Source of the DNA: Acinetobacter sp. XS-4
GTDB taxonomy: Bacteria; Pseudomonadota; Gammaproteobacteria; Pseudomonadales; Moraxellaceae
Direction of reading: 5' to 3'
DNA: 64,000 nucleotides
Assembly: GCF_023920705.1 (NCBI RefSeq)
Contig: NZ_CP094657.1
Span: 1-64,000, forward strand
In this document: piece after piece, positions 35,073 through 45,142 of the stretch
Layout of the letters: each line of letters opens with the position of its first letter
How positions within the stretch are numbered: the stretch's first letter is position 1
Notes under the pieces: generated by a model
The model's database searches: none
Seen by the model: the letters and a program-made list of their open reading frames with translations, nothing else
Told to the model about the DNA's origin: nothing
Position numbers and translations under genes: made by a program

Positions 35073-36368
35073 TTAGGTTTTATCTTTTAAACTAAACAGC
35101 CAATTTAGAATAATCGCTGCAAATGTTGCTGTACCAATGCCACCTAAATTGAAATTACCAAACATTAATTCAAAATTTCCTGCACCTAAAATAATTGTTA
35201 CAGAAGCAACAATCAGGTTTTTATTGTTAGAAAAATCAACTTTGTTTTCAATCCAGATTTTTGCACCAGCAATGGTAATTAAACCAAATACAACAATAGA
35301 CGCGCCTGTTAATACAGCACTTGGAATAGTACTAATTACCGCGCCAAATTTTGGAGATAAACCCAAGAAAATAGCAAAGACACCAGCAATTACAAAAACA
35401 ATGGTTGAGTAGACACGAGTGACTGCCATAACACCAATGTTTTCGCCATAAGTCGTCATACCTGGAGCACCGACACTTCCAGAAAGCGTTGTTGCTAAAC
35501 CATCTGCAACAAATGCTTTGCCTAACTGTGGAGTCAGATTTTCACCAGTCATTGCACCAACAGCTTTAATATGGCCTAGGTTTTCTGCTACTAAAATAAG
35601 CGCAACTGGCGCAATAATTAGCATTGCTTTGGTATCAAAAGTTGGGTGCGAAAAGCTTGGAATACCGAACCACGCAGCTGCTGAGATTTGGCTAAAATCG
35701 ATTGGTTTACCAAAACCTAGCCCATTGGTGGTAATAGCATAAATTGCATAAGCCAAAATTAAACCGACCAATAGAAGCAAACGTTGCAATAAGCCGCGAG
35801 TAAAGACTGCAATACTGCCCATACAAAGTACGGTAATTAAGGCCATCCACATTTCAAATGGCTGTCCTGCAACACCTTTAATGGTAACAGGTGCAAGGTT
35901 CAGACCAATAATCATCACAATTGCGCCAGTCACGACAGGTGGCATGAGTTTTTCAATCCAGCGTGTGCCTGTAAGCATGACAATAAAACCGATAATGGCA
36001 TAAAACACACCACATGCTACGATTCCGCCTAAAGCCATAGAAAGGTTTGGATTGGCACCTGAACCTGTAATATGCCCAGTTGCTGCTGCAACTACACCAA
36101 TAAATGCAAAACTTGAACCTAAGTAACTCGGAACACGACCACCCGTAATGAAAAAGAACAGGATGGTACAGATACCAGACATTAAAATGGCAAGGTTAGG
36201 ATTAAAGCCCATGAGTAATGGTGCTAAAACAGTTGCTCCAAACATGGCAAACGCATGTTGAATACCTAAAATAGCACTTTGAACTGGGGGGAGATATTCG
36301 TTGGTAGAGACCGGTCGATGGTCAATATCACCTTGGTAAGGCTGCCATTTTGGAAACCAATTGGACAT
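35073..36368 (-). CDS. RutG-like pyrimidine/uracil permease (NCS2 family)
   Basis: Inner-membrane nucleobase symporter of 431 residues. The long matches to E. coli RutG that I can recall are clear: HAFAMFGATVLAPLLMGFNPNLAILMSG, FFFITGGRVPSYLGSSFAF, GTRWIEKLMPPVVTGAIVM, and the core NCS2 block APVALILVAENLGHIKAV. UraA is the alternative, but the shared N-terminus (FPKWQ...) and internal sequence favour RutG. Unlike E. coli, no rutABCDEF genes are adjacent, so it probably serves general uracil or xanthine uptake here. Confidence 0.85.
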   Translation of the reverse strand: MSNWFPKWQPYQGDIDHRPVSTNEYLPPVQSAILGIQHAFAMFGATVLAPLLMGFNPNLAILMSGICTILFFFITGGRVPSYLGSSFAFIGVVAAATGHITGSGANPNLSMALGGIVACGVFYAIIGFIVMLTGTRWIEKLMPPVVTGAIVMIIGLNLAPVTIKGVAGQPFEMWMALITVLCMGSIAVFTRGLLQRLLLLVGLILAYAIYAITTNGLGFGKPIDFSQISAAAWFGIPSFSHPTFDTKAMLIIAPVALILVAENLGHIKAVGAMTGENLTPQLGKAFVADGLATTLSGSVGAPGMTTYGENIGVMAVTRVYSTIVFVIAGVFAIFLGLSPKFGAVISTIPSAVLTGASIVVFGLITIAGAKIWIENKVDFSNNKNLIVASVTIILGAGNFELMFGNFNLGGIGTATFAAIILNWLFSLKDKT

Positions 36369-36665
36369 AAAATAAGCTCATTATTCTTTAATTGGTGCCA
36401 TGATACTCTTTCTTGAGAATGCATTTAATCTCTAGAGAGAAGTATGTTAGTGAAAAATAATTATTTTTTAACGATTGGTATAATTTTATGAATTCTAAAT
36501 ATAAGGAATTAGTTATTTTTTTCTCATAAAGACTAATTTTTTGATTTTAAAAAAATATTCTAAAAAATAGAAAATCGAGGAAAATTTAAGAAAAATAGAG
36601 AATTTTGCAAGTAAAAAGCAGTACATCGAGATGCACTGCTTTGTTAAACAATCGGTAAAATTAGC
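36369..36665. other. AT-rich gap holding the ppc terminator
   Basis: Almost 300 bp, AT-rich, no gene. On the minus strand a hairpin with a T run at 36613-36643 ends ppc; the remainder carries the promoter of the permease gene. Confidence 0.5.
36613..36643 (-). terminator. terminator after ppc
   Basis: Read on the minus strand, GCAGTGCAT and ATGTACTGC form a stem with one mismatch, followed by TTTTTA. Confidence 0.7.
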
Positions 36666-39350
36666 TTAGCCCGTATTACGTAAACCAGCAGCAATACCCG
36701 CAATACTCACCATCAGTGCATGGTCAACAGGTGTGTTCTCTGCCTGACGTTCAGCGAGATAATCACGGCGGCGTTTCATGAGTTCAGCCTGTAATAGATG
36801 CAAAGGAAGTAAGTATGGTTTACGAACCTGCATTGATTGATCAAGAACTTCGTTATTGCTAAGAAGCTTTGATTCATCTTTCAATTTAAGTAGCGTTTCA
36901 ACAGCATCTTTTAGGCGCTGACGTAATTGGTTACCGAGCACTTTTAAATCTTCATCTTCAGTCAAATGAGACTCGTAATAGAGTGCAATGTTGGCATCAG
37001 ATTTGGACAATACCATTTCCAACATATCAATAAGCGTCTGGAAATAAGGCCATTGCTGGAGCATTTCATCAAGCGTTGCTTTTTGCTGATCGGCAATTAC
37101 TTCATTAATTGCTGCACCAGTACCTAGCCATGCAGGTAACATTAAACGAATTTGAGTCCATGCAAACACCCATGGAATCGCACGTAAAGACTCAATGCCT
37201 CCACTCACTTTACGTTTTGCTGGACGTGAGCCTAAGGGCAACATTTGTAATTCAAGTTCAGGCGTAACGGTTCGTAAATACTTCACAAAATGTGGATTTT
37301 CACGCACTGTCTGACGATAAACCTTAACAGAATGATCTGTCATACGGTTCATGATTTCACGCCACTCGGCCTTAGGTTCTGGTGGCGGTAATAAGGTCGC
37401 TTCGAGTGTTGCAGCGGTATAGATTTCAAGGTTTTGCATGGCAATCCCTTCTAAACCGAACTTGAAGCGAATCATTTCACCTTGTTCTGTGACACGGATT
37501 GCACCAGAGATAGAGCCGGGCGGCTGTGAAAATAGTGCCTGTTGTGTTGGAGCACCACCACGACTAATTGAACCACCACGGCCATGGAACAGCGTCAACT
37601 GTACGCCGTGTGTTTGAGCAATTGCTGTCAGTTCTTCTTGAGCACGATACTGCGCCCAGTTAGCTGACATGAAACCAGCATCTTTTGCAGAGTCGGAGTA
37701 ACCGATCATGACCTCGTGTTTACCCTGAATGTGCTGTTTATACCAATGCATATTGAACAGCGTATTCATAGTAGTTGCGGCACCATCTAAATCTTTTAAA
37801 GTTTCAAATAGCGGAACTACACGTAGAGGGTGTTGAATACCTGCTTCTTTTTGCAATAACAATACAGCTAAAACATCACTTGGATATTCAGCCATCGAAA
37901 TAATATAGGCACCTAAGGATTCAGGCGGTTGGTCTGCCAAAGTACGCATGGTTGCAAATACTTCTTGGACATCTGGGTGTCCAATCAAACTGCCTTCAGG
38001 TTCATTAATATATTTCGGTAAAAGCGGGCGTTTGCTTTGTAATTCCTGAATCAGGAAGTTTTGGCGCGCTTGTTCAGTCCAAGACTCAAAATTACCTAAA
38101 CCTAAATATTCGGTAATTGCTGAAATCGCTTGGCGATGGCGACCTGATTCTTGGCGAATGTCGAGTTTAAGTAGTTCGATACCAAAACAGTTCACACGGT
38201 AGATAAAGTCGAGGAGTTGACCATTCGCAATTTCAGGTAAGTTGCTGTCGATTAAGGAGCGATAGCACAGCAATAAAGGTTGTAAGAGTTCGTCTTTGCT
38301 TTTAATGACATTGCTGTCGTCTGCTTCTAAGCCTTGTAGGCGCTGCGCTAACCAGTGGCGAGTCGCTTTTAAGCGTTCGCGTGTTGCCCTTAAATATTCA
38401 CGATAAGGCTCTGCATGTTGGTTACCAATAGCCTGAATCATTTCTTCAGAACAGGTTTGGATTGAAAGTTCCCAACGTAAGTTTTCGATATCTCTTAGGT
38501 AAAGGTCAGCAGCTTGCCAGCGTGATAACCACAGTACTTCTTGGGTAATTTGATGAGTAACATTTGGGTTGCCATCGCGGTCTCCGCCCATCCAAGAAGC
38601 AAAGCGAACTGGCGCAATGTTAAGGGGTAAGTCTTGTTGGCAATTTTCTTGGACCAACTCATTTAACTCACGAACAAATTTAGGTACAGCATTCCAGAGT
38701 GTTTGTTCAATTGTTGCAAAGCCCCATTTCGCTTCATCAACTGGAGTCGGGCGGTGCTGACGAATTTCATCTGTTTGCCAAGCTGAACTGATTTGTTGCT
38801 TTAAGTTGGCAAGTGCACTTTGACGTTCACGTGGAGTGAGTTTTTGCTGATCAAGCTGAGATAAACATGCATTGATATCATCATATTTCTGAATCAGTGT
38901 ACGACGGCTCACTTCGGTTGGGTGCGCTGTAAGTACTAACTCAATATTGAGATCACAAATTTGCTGAAATAGTTTTTCTGTCGAAATACTTTTATCTTTA
39001 AATTTTTCAAATAGGTGAACAAGTGGATTTGGAGAATTAGCCTCCGAATCGAATTCTGCCTGTCTGCGACTACGCACCACATGATATTGCTCGGCAATAT
39101 TGGCAAAATTTAGGAAGTGGGAAAAAGCACGGGTGAGAGGTAATAGCTCTTCATCGGGCAGTTCTAAAAATAATTGTTCTAGTTGCTTTTCTGCTTCAGC
39201 TTGACCATCTCGTGCACCTTTAGCAAGAGCACGGATTTGCTCGATCTGATTAAACAGTTCTTGTCCTGCATGTTGTTTTAGGGTTTCACCTAACAAATTG
39301 CCAAGTAAACGGACATCCTCACGCAGTGGAGCATCGATTTGCTGAACCAT
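36666..39350 (-). CDS. ppc: phosphoenolpyruvate carboxylase
   Basis: Adds bicarbonate to PEP to form oxaloacetate, refilling the TCA cycle. The 894-residue product has the N-terminal catalytic LVLTAHPTEVSRRTL, GYSDSAKDAGFMSANW, the loop FHGRGGSISRGGAPTQQA, and the invariant C-terminal RNTG. The start is ATG 39350 (MVQQIDAPLRED) after a strong AGGAGA; the frame runs 34 codons further upstream but without family similarity. Confidence 0.97.
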   Translation of the reverse strand: MVQQIDAPLREDVRLLGNLLGETLKQHAGQELFNQIEQIRALAKGARDGQAEAEKQLEQLFLELPDEELLPLTRAFSHFLNFANIAEQYHVVRSRRQAEFDSEANSPNPLVHLFEKFKDKSISTEKLFQQICDLNIELVLTAHPTEVSRRTLIQKYDDINACLSQLDQQKLTPRERQSALANLKQQISSAWQTDEIRQHRPTPVDEAKWGFATIEQTLWNAVPKFVRELNELVQENCQQDLPLNIAPVRFASWMGGDRDGNPNVTHQITQEVLWLSRWQAADLYLRDIENLRWELSIQTCSEEMIQAIGNQHAEPYREYLRATRERLKATRHWLAQRLQGLEADDSNVIKSKDELLQPLLLCYRSLIDSNLPEIANGQLLDFIYRVNCFGIELLKLDIRQESGRHRQAISAITEYLGLGNFESWTEQARQNFLIQELQSKRPLLPKYINEPEGSLIGHPDVQEVFATMRTLADQPPESLGAYIISMAEYPSDVLAVLLLQKEAGIQHPLRVVPLFETLKDLDGAATTMNTLFNMHWYKQHIQGKHEVMIGYSDSAKDAGFMSANWAQYRAQEELTAIAQTHGVQLTLFHGRGGSISRGGAPTQQALFSQPPGSISGAIRVTEQGEMIRFKFGLEGIAMQNLEIYTAATLEATLLPPPEPKAEWREIMNRMTDHSVKVYRQTVRENPHFVKYLRTVTPELELQMLPLGSRPAKRKVSGGIESLRAIPWVFAWTQIRLMLPAWLGTGAAINEVIADQQKATLDEMLQQWPYFQTLIDMLEMVLSKSDANIALYYESHLTEDEDLKVLGNQLRQRLKDAVETLLKLKDESKLLSNNEVLDQSMQVRKPYLLPLHLLQAELMKRRRDYLAERQAENTPVDHALMVSIAGIAAGLRNTG

Positions 39351-39520
39351 GCTATTTTCTCCTGTTCTTATTCTTATCGAATATAGCGCGATTAACAAAC
39401 ATTCCAAGCTTTGAGCGTAAGAAAATGTGAATTTTTGCTTAAAAAATAACATTTAATTCGCTTATGGCGTCTTAAAAGAAGACATGCACTCAGCGCAACT
39501 TTTAGCAATCGGACTTTGGT

Positions 39521-40144
39521 TTAATTCCGATATTTGAGCATGAATAAATTAATTGCATCTTGAATAATCTGGTCTAGTTCTTGCGCACTAGGTACAGCAA
39601 TAATTCTAAGTAGAACCTTGTGGTGGCGTACACCAAGCAACAAAGTTAAAAGAAGCTCTGTTTGATAAACAGGATCAGCGGCTTGGATAAAACCTAATTC
39701 AGCTGCTTTTTGGAAGAATACGGTTAATTGATTTTGAAGTCTGGTATGAGATGCAGTAAAAAATTGTTCAGCTAAAGGGCTTTGTTCTGCTGCGAGTTCG
39801 AATAATACGTGCTCGAGTTTAAGTGCTTCAGGTGAATAAATAATCTGCAAGGCACGTGAACACACAATAAAGAGTGCTTGATAAAAGTCTGCCGATGCAT
39901 CTAACTCAAATTGTTTCGTACTCAGCGTCTCTTCACAGGTTTCTGTAATCGCACAGATAAACAAGTTCGCTTTGTCTTGAAAGTGGTTATAAACCGTGAG
40001 TTTAGTGACACTTGCTTCCTGTGCGATCTGGTTCATGCTGGTACCGTGATAGCCAGATTTTAAAAAAATAGCTTTCGCGGCTTGTAGGATACGAGCACGT
40101 TTTTCCAGATCTTTGGGGCGACCACTTTGATTAACTGTTTGCAC
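39521..40144 (-). CDS. TetR-family regulator of the adjacent RND pump
   Basis: 207-residue TetR-type repressor. The N-terminal helix-turn-helix is clear (GRPKDLEKRARILQAAKAIF ... GTSMNQIAQEASVTKLTVYNHFQDK). The ligand-binding half has no recognisable specificity. GTG start with AGAGGA upstream. It is divergent from the MFP-RND operon at 40294, and the intergenic palindrome at 40193-40226 is its probable operator, so it is inferred to repress the pump and possibly itself. Confidence 0.9.
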   Translation of the reverse strand: MQTVNQSGRPKDLEKRARILQAAKAIFLKSGYHGTSMNQIAQEASVTKLTVYNHFQDKANLFICAITETCEETLSTKQFELDASADFYQALFIVCSRALQIIYSPEALKLEHVLFELAAEQSPLAEQFFTASHTRLQNQLTVFFQKAAELGFIQAADPVYQTELLLTLLLGVRHHKVLLRIIAVPSAQELDQIIQDAINLFMLKYRN

Positions 40145-40192
40145 AAAATCCTCTGATAAAAATTTAAAAAAATATCAATTTATAAGTTTTTC

Positions 40193-40226
40193 TTTAATTA
40201 ATGTACCCATGAGTATATTAATTAAA
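40193..40226. promoter_or_regulatory. 34-bp inverted repeat, probable TetR operator
   Basis: TTTAATTAATGTAC, six-base spacer CCATGA, GTATATTAATTAAA: the two 14-bp arms match at 13 positions and the whole is centred on CATG. It lies between the divergent TetR gene (start 40144) and the efflux operon (start 40294), the normal location for an autoregulated efflux repressor. Binding is inferred, not shown. Confidence 0.8.
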
Positions 40227-40293
40227 AAATAAACAATTTATGATGAAAGCATATTGTGCCTTAAAAAATCAGTTTGAATAAGAGCGATAAGAT

Positions 40294-41400
40294 ATGAATC
40301 TGTTAAAACCTCTCATCATGAGTATGGTGATTGTTTGTACGGTCACATTAATGGGGTGTAGTAAAGAAGCCCCAAAAACAGAAGAAATACCCTATGTGAT
40401 GGTGGCTCAACCCTTAACTACTCTCAATGAACAAAAAAGCTATGCAGGGGATGTGCAGGCCAGACAACAAACAGCTTTAGCATTTCGGGTCGGCGGACAG
40501 GTGACGGCACGTTATGTGGATGTAGGCGATCGAGTTAAGGTCGGACAAGTTTTAGCAAAGCTTGACGTGGCAGATGCTCAGCTACAATTAAATGCTGCTA
40601 AAGCACAACTGGACAATGCACAGGCTTCAGCAAAAACAGCAGCAGATGAACTTAAACGTTTTCAGCAATTATTGCCGATTAATGCGGTGAGCCGTTCGCA
40701 ATTCGATACGGTAAAAAATCAATATGACGCGGCACAAGCGGCTCTACAGCAAGCTCATTCTAACTATGAAGTTTCTGCGAACCAAACTGGTTATAACCAA
40801 CTCGTTTCTAATAAAAACGGAGTGATTACTGCGCGAAACATTGAAATTGGACAAGTGGTTGCTGCGGGTCAAGCGGCTTATCAATTGGCTATTGATGGAG
40901 AGCGTGAAGTTGTCATTGGCGTGCCAGAACAAGCTGTTGCCGAGATTAAGGTTGGCCAAGCAGCTTGGGTGACTTTATGGTCTAAACCGAATGACCGATT
41001 TGCTGGTTATGTGCGTGAAGTGTCTCCAGCGGCGGATCAGTCTCGTACATTTACGGTCAAAGTTGCTCTCAAAGAAGGTCAATCTGTTATTCAGCTTGGA
41101 CAAAGTGCACGTGTATTTTTTAGCTCAACTCAAACCAATGTGATGAGTGTGCCACTTTCGAGTGTTTCAGCAACAGATAATCAGCCTTATGTCTGGGTGG
41201 TTAATGCGAATCAGACTTTGCGTAAAGTACCTGTAACGATTGGTGCATATGGCAAAGATAGCGTACCGGTGTTATCTGGTTTGGCTCCAAACGATTGGGT
41301 TGTGATTGGTGGCGTACATTTGCTACGTGATAAACAGAAGATTCATCCGATTGACCGTGAAAACCGTGGGGTGAAAATTCAGGGAGCAACCCAGCCATGA
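40294..41400 (+). CDS. RND efflux periplasmic adaptor lipoprotein (MFP)
   Basis: Links the inner-membrane pump to an outer-membrane channel. The 368-residue product has a lipoprotein signal ending LMGC (lipobox cysteine at residue 22), a biotinyl-lipoyl-like segment around QARQQTALAFRVGGQVTARYVDVGDRVKVGQVLAKLD, a coiled-coil hairpin (QLNAAKAQLDNAQAS ... AAQAALQQAHSNYEVS) and beta-barrel domain. It overlaps the permease gene by four bases (ATGA), so they are translationally coupled. No outer-membrane channel gene is adjacent, so it probably borrows a TolC-type protein encoded elsewhere. Confidence 0.92.
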   Translation: MNLLKPLIMSMVIVCTVTLMGCSKEAPKTEEIPYVMVAQPLTTLNEQKSYAGDVQARQQTALAFRVGGQVTARYVDVGDRVKVGQVLAKLDVADAQLQLNAAKAQLDNAQASAKTAADELKRFQQLLPINAVSRSQFDTVKNQYDAAQAALQQAHSNYEVSANQTGYNQLVSNKNGVITARNIEIGQVVAAGQAAYQLAIDGEREVVIGVPEQAVAEIKVGQAAWVTLWSKPNDRFAGYVREVSPAADQSRTFTVKVALKEGQSVIQLGQSARVFFSSTQTNVMSVPLSSVSATDNQPYVWVVNANQTLRKVPVTIGAYGKDSVPVLSGLAPNDWVVIGGVHLLRDKQKIHPIDRENRGVKIQGATQP

Positions 41401-44400
41401 AATTCAATCTCTCGGAATGGGCATTAAAGAATAAAGGCATCGTCCTTTATTTTATGCTGTTGCTTGGTATTATCGGCGCGATCTCTTATTCAAAATTATC
41501 ACAAAGTGAAGATCCACCATTTACCTTTAAGGTCATGGTGGTGCAGACCTACTGGCCTGGGGCAACTGCCAAAGAAGTTTCTACTTTAGTTACGGACCGT
41601 ATCGAAAAGGAACTCATGACAACAGGGCAGTATGACAAGATTATGGCTTACTCCCGTCCTGGTGAGTCGTTGGTCACTTTTGTGGCGAAGGATTCACTTA
41701 CTTCTGACAAGATTCCCGATGTTTGGTACAACGTTCGTAAGAAGGTAAATGATATACGCCATGAACTGCCAAACGGTGTACAAGGTCCATTTTTCAATGA
41801 CGAATTTGGAGACACTTACGGCAATATTTATGTACTGACAGGCAAAGACTTTGACTATGCACTTCTTAAGGAATATGCAGATCGTTTACAATTACAGCTT
41901 CAACGCGTCAAGGATGTCAGTAAGGTTGAATTAATTGGTCTGCAAGATCAAAAAATCTGGATTGAGATTTCTAACACTAAAGCGGTACAGCTTGGTATTC
42001 CAGTTACAGCGATTCAAGATGCCTTACAAAAGCAAAATAGTATGGCAAGTGCAGGTTTTTTTGAAACAGGCACAGACCGTATTCAGATTCGGGTAAGTGG
42101 TCATTTACAAAACATTGATGAAATTAAGAAAATGCCTTTACTGGTAGGTGATAAAACCATTCAGCTCGGAGATGTCGCTGATGTCTACCGTGGTTTTAGT
42201 CAACCTGCTCAGCCACGTATGCGCTTCATGGGTGAAAATGGCATTGGTATTGCTTTATCGATGCGTAAGGGCGGTGACATTATTGCCTTAGGTAAAAATC
42301 TCGACACAGAATTTGCCCAACTGCAAAAAACTTTGCCTTTAGGCATGAAGCTTCAAAAAGTTTCTGACCAACCTGTAGCAGTACAACGCAGTATTCATGA
42401 GTTTATAAAGGTACTCGCTGAAGCAGTTATTATTGTCTTGTTAGTGAGTTTTTTCTCTTTAGGATTCCGCACGGGATTGGTGGTCGCTTTTTCTATTCCT
42501 TTAGTTTTAGCAATGACCTTTGCAGGTATGAGTCTGTTCGATGTTGGCCTACATAAGATTTCACTGGGTGCCTTGATTCTGGCGCTAGGTTTGTTAGTCG
42601 ATGATGCCATTATTGCCGTCGAGATGATGGCAATTAAGATGGAGCAGGGTTATAGCCGGATTAAAGCCGCCGGATTTGCGTGGAAAACAACAGCGTTTCC
42701 AATGCTCACCGGAACACTGATTACTGCGGCTGGTTTCCTACCGATCGCTACGGCTCAGTCTGGTACAGGTGAATACACACGTTCTATCTTTCAGGTGGTG
42801 ACGATTGCCTTATTAGTCTCTTGGATCGCGGCAGTTTTATTCGTACCTTATTTAGGTGAAAAACTATTACCTGATTTTACCAAAACAGGCCATCAGGCAC
42901 CTTGGTATGTCCGTTTATGGGCGAGATTAACTAAAAAACCGCAACCGCAAACTGTAGTCATTTCACAGGACCATCACTACGATCCTTACCAATCTAGCTT
43001 CTATTTACGTTTTAGAAAGATGGTCGAGTTTTGTGTGACTTACCGTAAAACCGTAATTGCGACGACGGTGGGTATTTTTGTGCTATCTGTGCTGATGTTT
43101 AAGATCGTTCCTCAGCAGTTTTTCCCACCTTCGAACCGTGCCGAGATTTTAGTCGATTTAAAACTTGAAGAAGGTGCTTCTTTAACAGCGACAGAACAAG
43201 CTGTGAAAAAGGTTGAAAAATTTCTGTCTAAACAAAAAGGTATTGATAACTATGTGGCGTATGTCGGTACAGGTTCACCACGTTTTTATTTACCGTTAGA
43301 TCAGCAATTACCGCAAGCCAGCTTTGCGCAGTTTGTTGTACTCGCATCATCACTAGATGATCGTGATGAAATTCGACGCTCGTTAGACACACAAATTAAG
43401 CAATTACTTCCACAAGTTCGTACTCGCGTGTCATTACTAGAAAATGGCCCACCTGTTGGCTATCCATTGCAATATCGTGTGTCGGGCGAAGATCAAAATC
43501 TGGTCCGCCAAGAAGCACAGAAGGTTGCTAAACTAGTTAGCGAAAACCCGAATACTACCAATGTGCATTTAGATTGGGGTGAGCCGAGTAAGATTATTTC
43601 AATTCAAATTGACCAAGATCGTGCTCGACAAATGGGTGTCTCTAGTGTCGATTTAGCGAACTTCATTAATGCATCAATTACAGGTAGTGCGATTGAGCAA
43701 TATCGTGAAAAGCGTGAACTCATCGAAATCCGTTTACGCGGCGATCAGAGCGAGCGAGTTGAAGTAGCTTCACTGGCAAGTTTGGCTGTACCAACGACCA
43801 ATGGAACTACTGTGCCTTTGGCTCAAATCGCTAAAATTGAGTATAAGTTTGAAGATGGTTTAATTTGGCATCGTAACCGCTTACCAACCATTACTGTTCG
43901 CGCAGATATCCGGACTCAATTACAACCCGCTACAGTGGTTGGCGAGTTAGCTGAATCAATGGATAAGTTACGTGCTGAATTACCAAGTGGTTATCTTGTT
44001 GAAGTCGGTGGAACCGTAGAAGAATCTGCACGTGGGCAGAACTCCGTTAATGCGGGTATGCCACTGTTTTTAGCTGTAGTAATGACATTACTAATGATTC
44101 AACTCAAAAGCTTATCTCGCGCGACTATTGTGTTGTTAACAGCTCCGCTTGGTTTAATTGGTGTGGTTTTATTCTTACTCCTATTTAACAAACCATTCGG
44201 CTTTGTGGCGATGTTGGGCACAATTGCACTCTCTGGCATGATCATGCGTAACTCGCTTATTTTAATTGATCAAATTGAACAAGACAGGCAAGCAGGGCAT
44301 CCAACATGGGAAGCGATTATTGAGGCGACAGTGCGTCGATTCCGTCCGATTATTTTGACTGCTTTAGCCGCAGTTTTGGCCATGATTCCACTTTCTCGAA

Positions 44401-44522
44401 GTATTTTCTTTGGTCCGATGGCAGTTGCAATCATGGGTGGATTGATTGTTGCCACCTTACTGACATTATTTTTCTTACCTGCGCTCTACGCAGCGTGGTT
44501 TAAGGTGAAAAAAACCGCATAA
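41397..44522 (+). CDS. RND multidrug efflux permease, HAE1-type
   Basis: Proton-driven inner-membrane transporter of 1041 residues. The N-terminus is TM1 then SQSEDPPFTFKVMVVQTYWPGATAKEV, a typical HAE1 periplasmic start. The proton-relay aspartates are in TM4, seen as GLLVDDAIIAVE; the TM10-12 region has GTIALSGMIMRNSLILIDQIE and ends RPIILTALAAVLAMIPLSRS and FFLPALYAAWF. It does not look like one of the well-studied AdeB, AdeG or AdeJ pumps, which start differently. Substrate is unknown; divergent TetR gene suggests induced expression. Confidence 0.92.
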   Translation: MKFNLSEWALKNKGIVLYFMLLLGIIGAISYSKLSQSEDPPFTFKVMVVQTYWPGATAKEVSTLVTDRIEKELMTTGQYDKIMAYSRPGESLVTFVAKDSLTSDKIPDVWYNVRKKVNDIRHELPNGVQGPFFNDEFGDTYGNIYVLTGKDFDYALLKEYADRLQLQLQRVKDVSKVELIGLQDQKIWIEISNTKAVQLGIPVTAIQDALQKQNSMASAGFFETGTDRIQIRVSGHLQNIDEIKKMPLLVGDKTIQLGDVADVYRGFSQPAQPRMRFMGENGIGIALSMRKGGDIIALGKNLDTEFAQLQKTLPLGMKLQKVSDQPVAVQRSIHEFIKVLAEAVIIVLLVSFFSLGFRTGLVVAFSIPLVLAMTFAGMSLFDVGLHKISLGALILALGLLVDDAIIAVEMMAIKMEQGYSRIKAAGFAWKTTAFPMLTGTLITAAGFLPIATAQSGTGEYTRSIFQVVTIALLVSWIAAVLFVPYLGEKLLPDFTKTGHQAPWYVRLWARLTKKPQPQTVVISQDHHYDPYQSSFYLRFRKMVEFCVTYRKTVIATTVGIFVLSVLMFKIVPQQFFPPSNRAEILVDLKLEEGASLTATEQAVKKVEKFLSKQKGIDNYVAYVGTGSPRFYLPLDQQLPQASFAQFVVLASSLDDRDEIRRSLDTQIKQLLPQVRTRVSLLENGPPVGYPLQYRVSGEDQNLVRQEAQKVAKLVSENPNTTNVHLDWGEPSKIISIQIDQDRARQMGVSSVDLANFINASITGSAIEQYREKRELIEIRLRGDQSERVEVASLASLAVPTTNGTTVPLAQIAKIEYKFEDGLIWHRNRLPTITVRADIRTQLQPATVVGELAESMDKLRAELPSGYLVEVGGTVEESARGQNSVNAGMPLFLAVVMTLLMIQLKSLSRATIVLLTAPLGLIGVVLFLLLFNKPFGFVAMLGTIALSGMIMRNSLILIDQIEQDRQAGHPTWEAIIEATVRRFRPIILTALAAVLAMIPLSRSIFFGPMAVAIMGGLIVATLLTLFFLPALYAAWFKVKKTA

Positions 44523-44546
44523 AATACATAAATTTTTTGTGAATAA

Positions 44547-44584
44547 AGGTGCGAAATATTGAAAACTCCAATATAGTAGCACCT
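44547..44584 (+). terminator. possible terminator or structured end of the RND operon
   Basis: AGGTGC (44547-44552) pairs with GCACCT (44579-44584) and inner ATATTG (44556-44561) with CAATAT (44569-44574), separated by an internal loop. The T run after it is short, so function is uncertain. Confidence 0.4.
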
Positions 44585-44661
44585 GTCTTTACACAAAAAA
44601 TACAGGATTATTTCACTGCATAAAAAATAGGCTAAGTGCAGTGAATTGAGGTGAAATACAG

Positions 44662-45039
44662 ATGGGGCAAGACCATATCGAACAGCATCGCCGTTATATT
44701 GTAATTTCTTATGCGTTCATGTTTCTTGCATTGTTTACAGTTATTTTTGCAGCCTTTGCTTATTTGGTTGCTCGCAAAGTAGCAGTTGTAGATAATGCGG
44801 AAGTTTGGATTCATGCACATGCATTATGGATTATGCGAAACGGGATTCTATTTCTTTGTATGGCAATTTTTGCTGCGGTCTGGTTTATTCCGCTGTTCTT
44901 TTTTGCATGGGACAGTAACCTTTGGGTAACCGCCTCTACGGTTGCTGGTGTGGTATTTAGCGCTATTGCGTGGTTATTTCTATTAAATGCATGGTTAAAA
45001 GGCTTGTCTAAATATTTAAAAAATAAGGCAGTTTTTTAA
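44662..45039 (+). CDS. small multi-pass membrane protein of unknown function
   Basis: 125 residues. Hydrophobic segments lie at about 13-36 (IVISYAFMFLALFTVIFAAFAYLVA), 59-82 (GILFLCMAIFAAVWFIPLFFFA) and 91-112 (TVAGVVFSAIAWLFLLNAWL), with a His-rich stretch IHAHALW between. The organisation, with a Lys-rich C-terminus, resembles small DUF4870 or YIP-like membrane proteins, but I cannot assign a family. Weak ribosome site; 140 bp after the RND operon and 103 bp before dnaJ on the same strand. Confidence 0.7.
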   Translation: MGQDHIEQHRRYIVISYAFMFLALFTVIFAAFAYLVARKVAVVDNAEVWIHAHALWIMRNGILFLCMAIFAAVWFIPLFFFAWDSNLWVTASTVAGVVFSAIAWLFLLNAWLKGLSKYLKNKAVF

Positions 45040-45142
45040 TATATCTATTTTTTAAACATTTTCCCCTTGTAAATTCGGCTAAAGCCCCCCATTTAGTCGG
45101 CAATAGAGTATTGATAAAATTCCGTGAGGAGCACCGCCAAAA

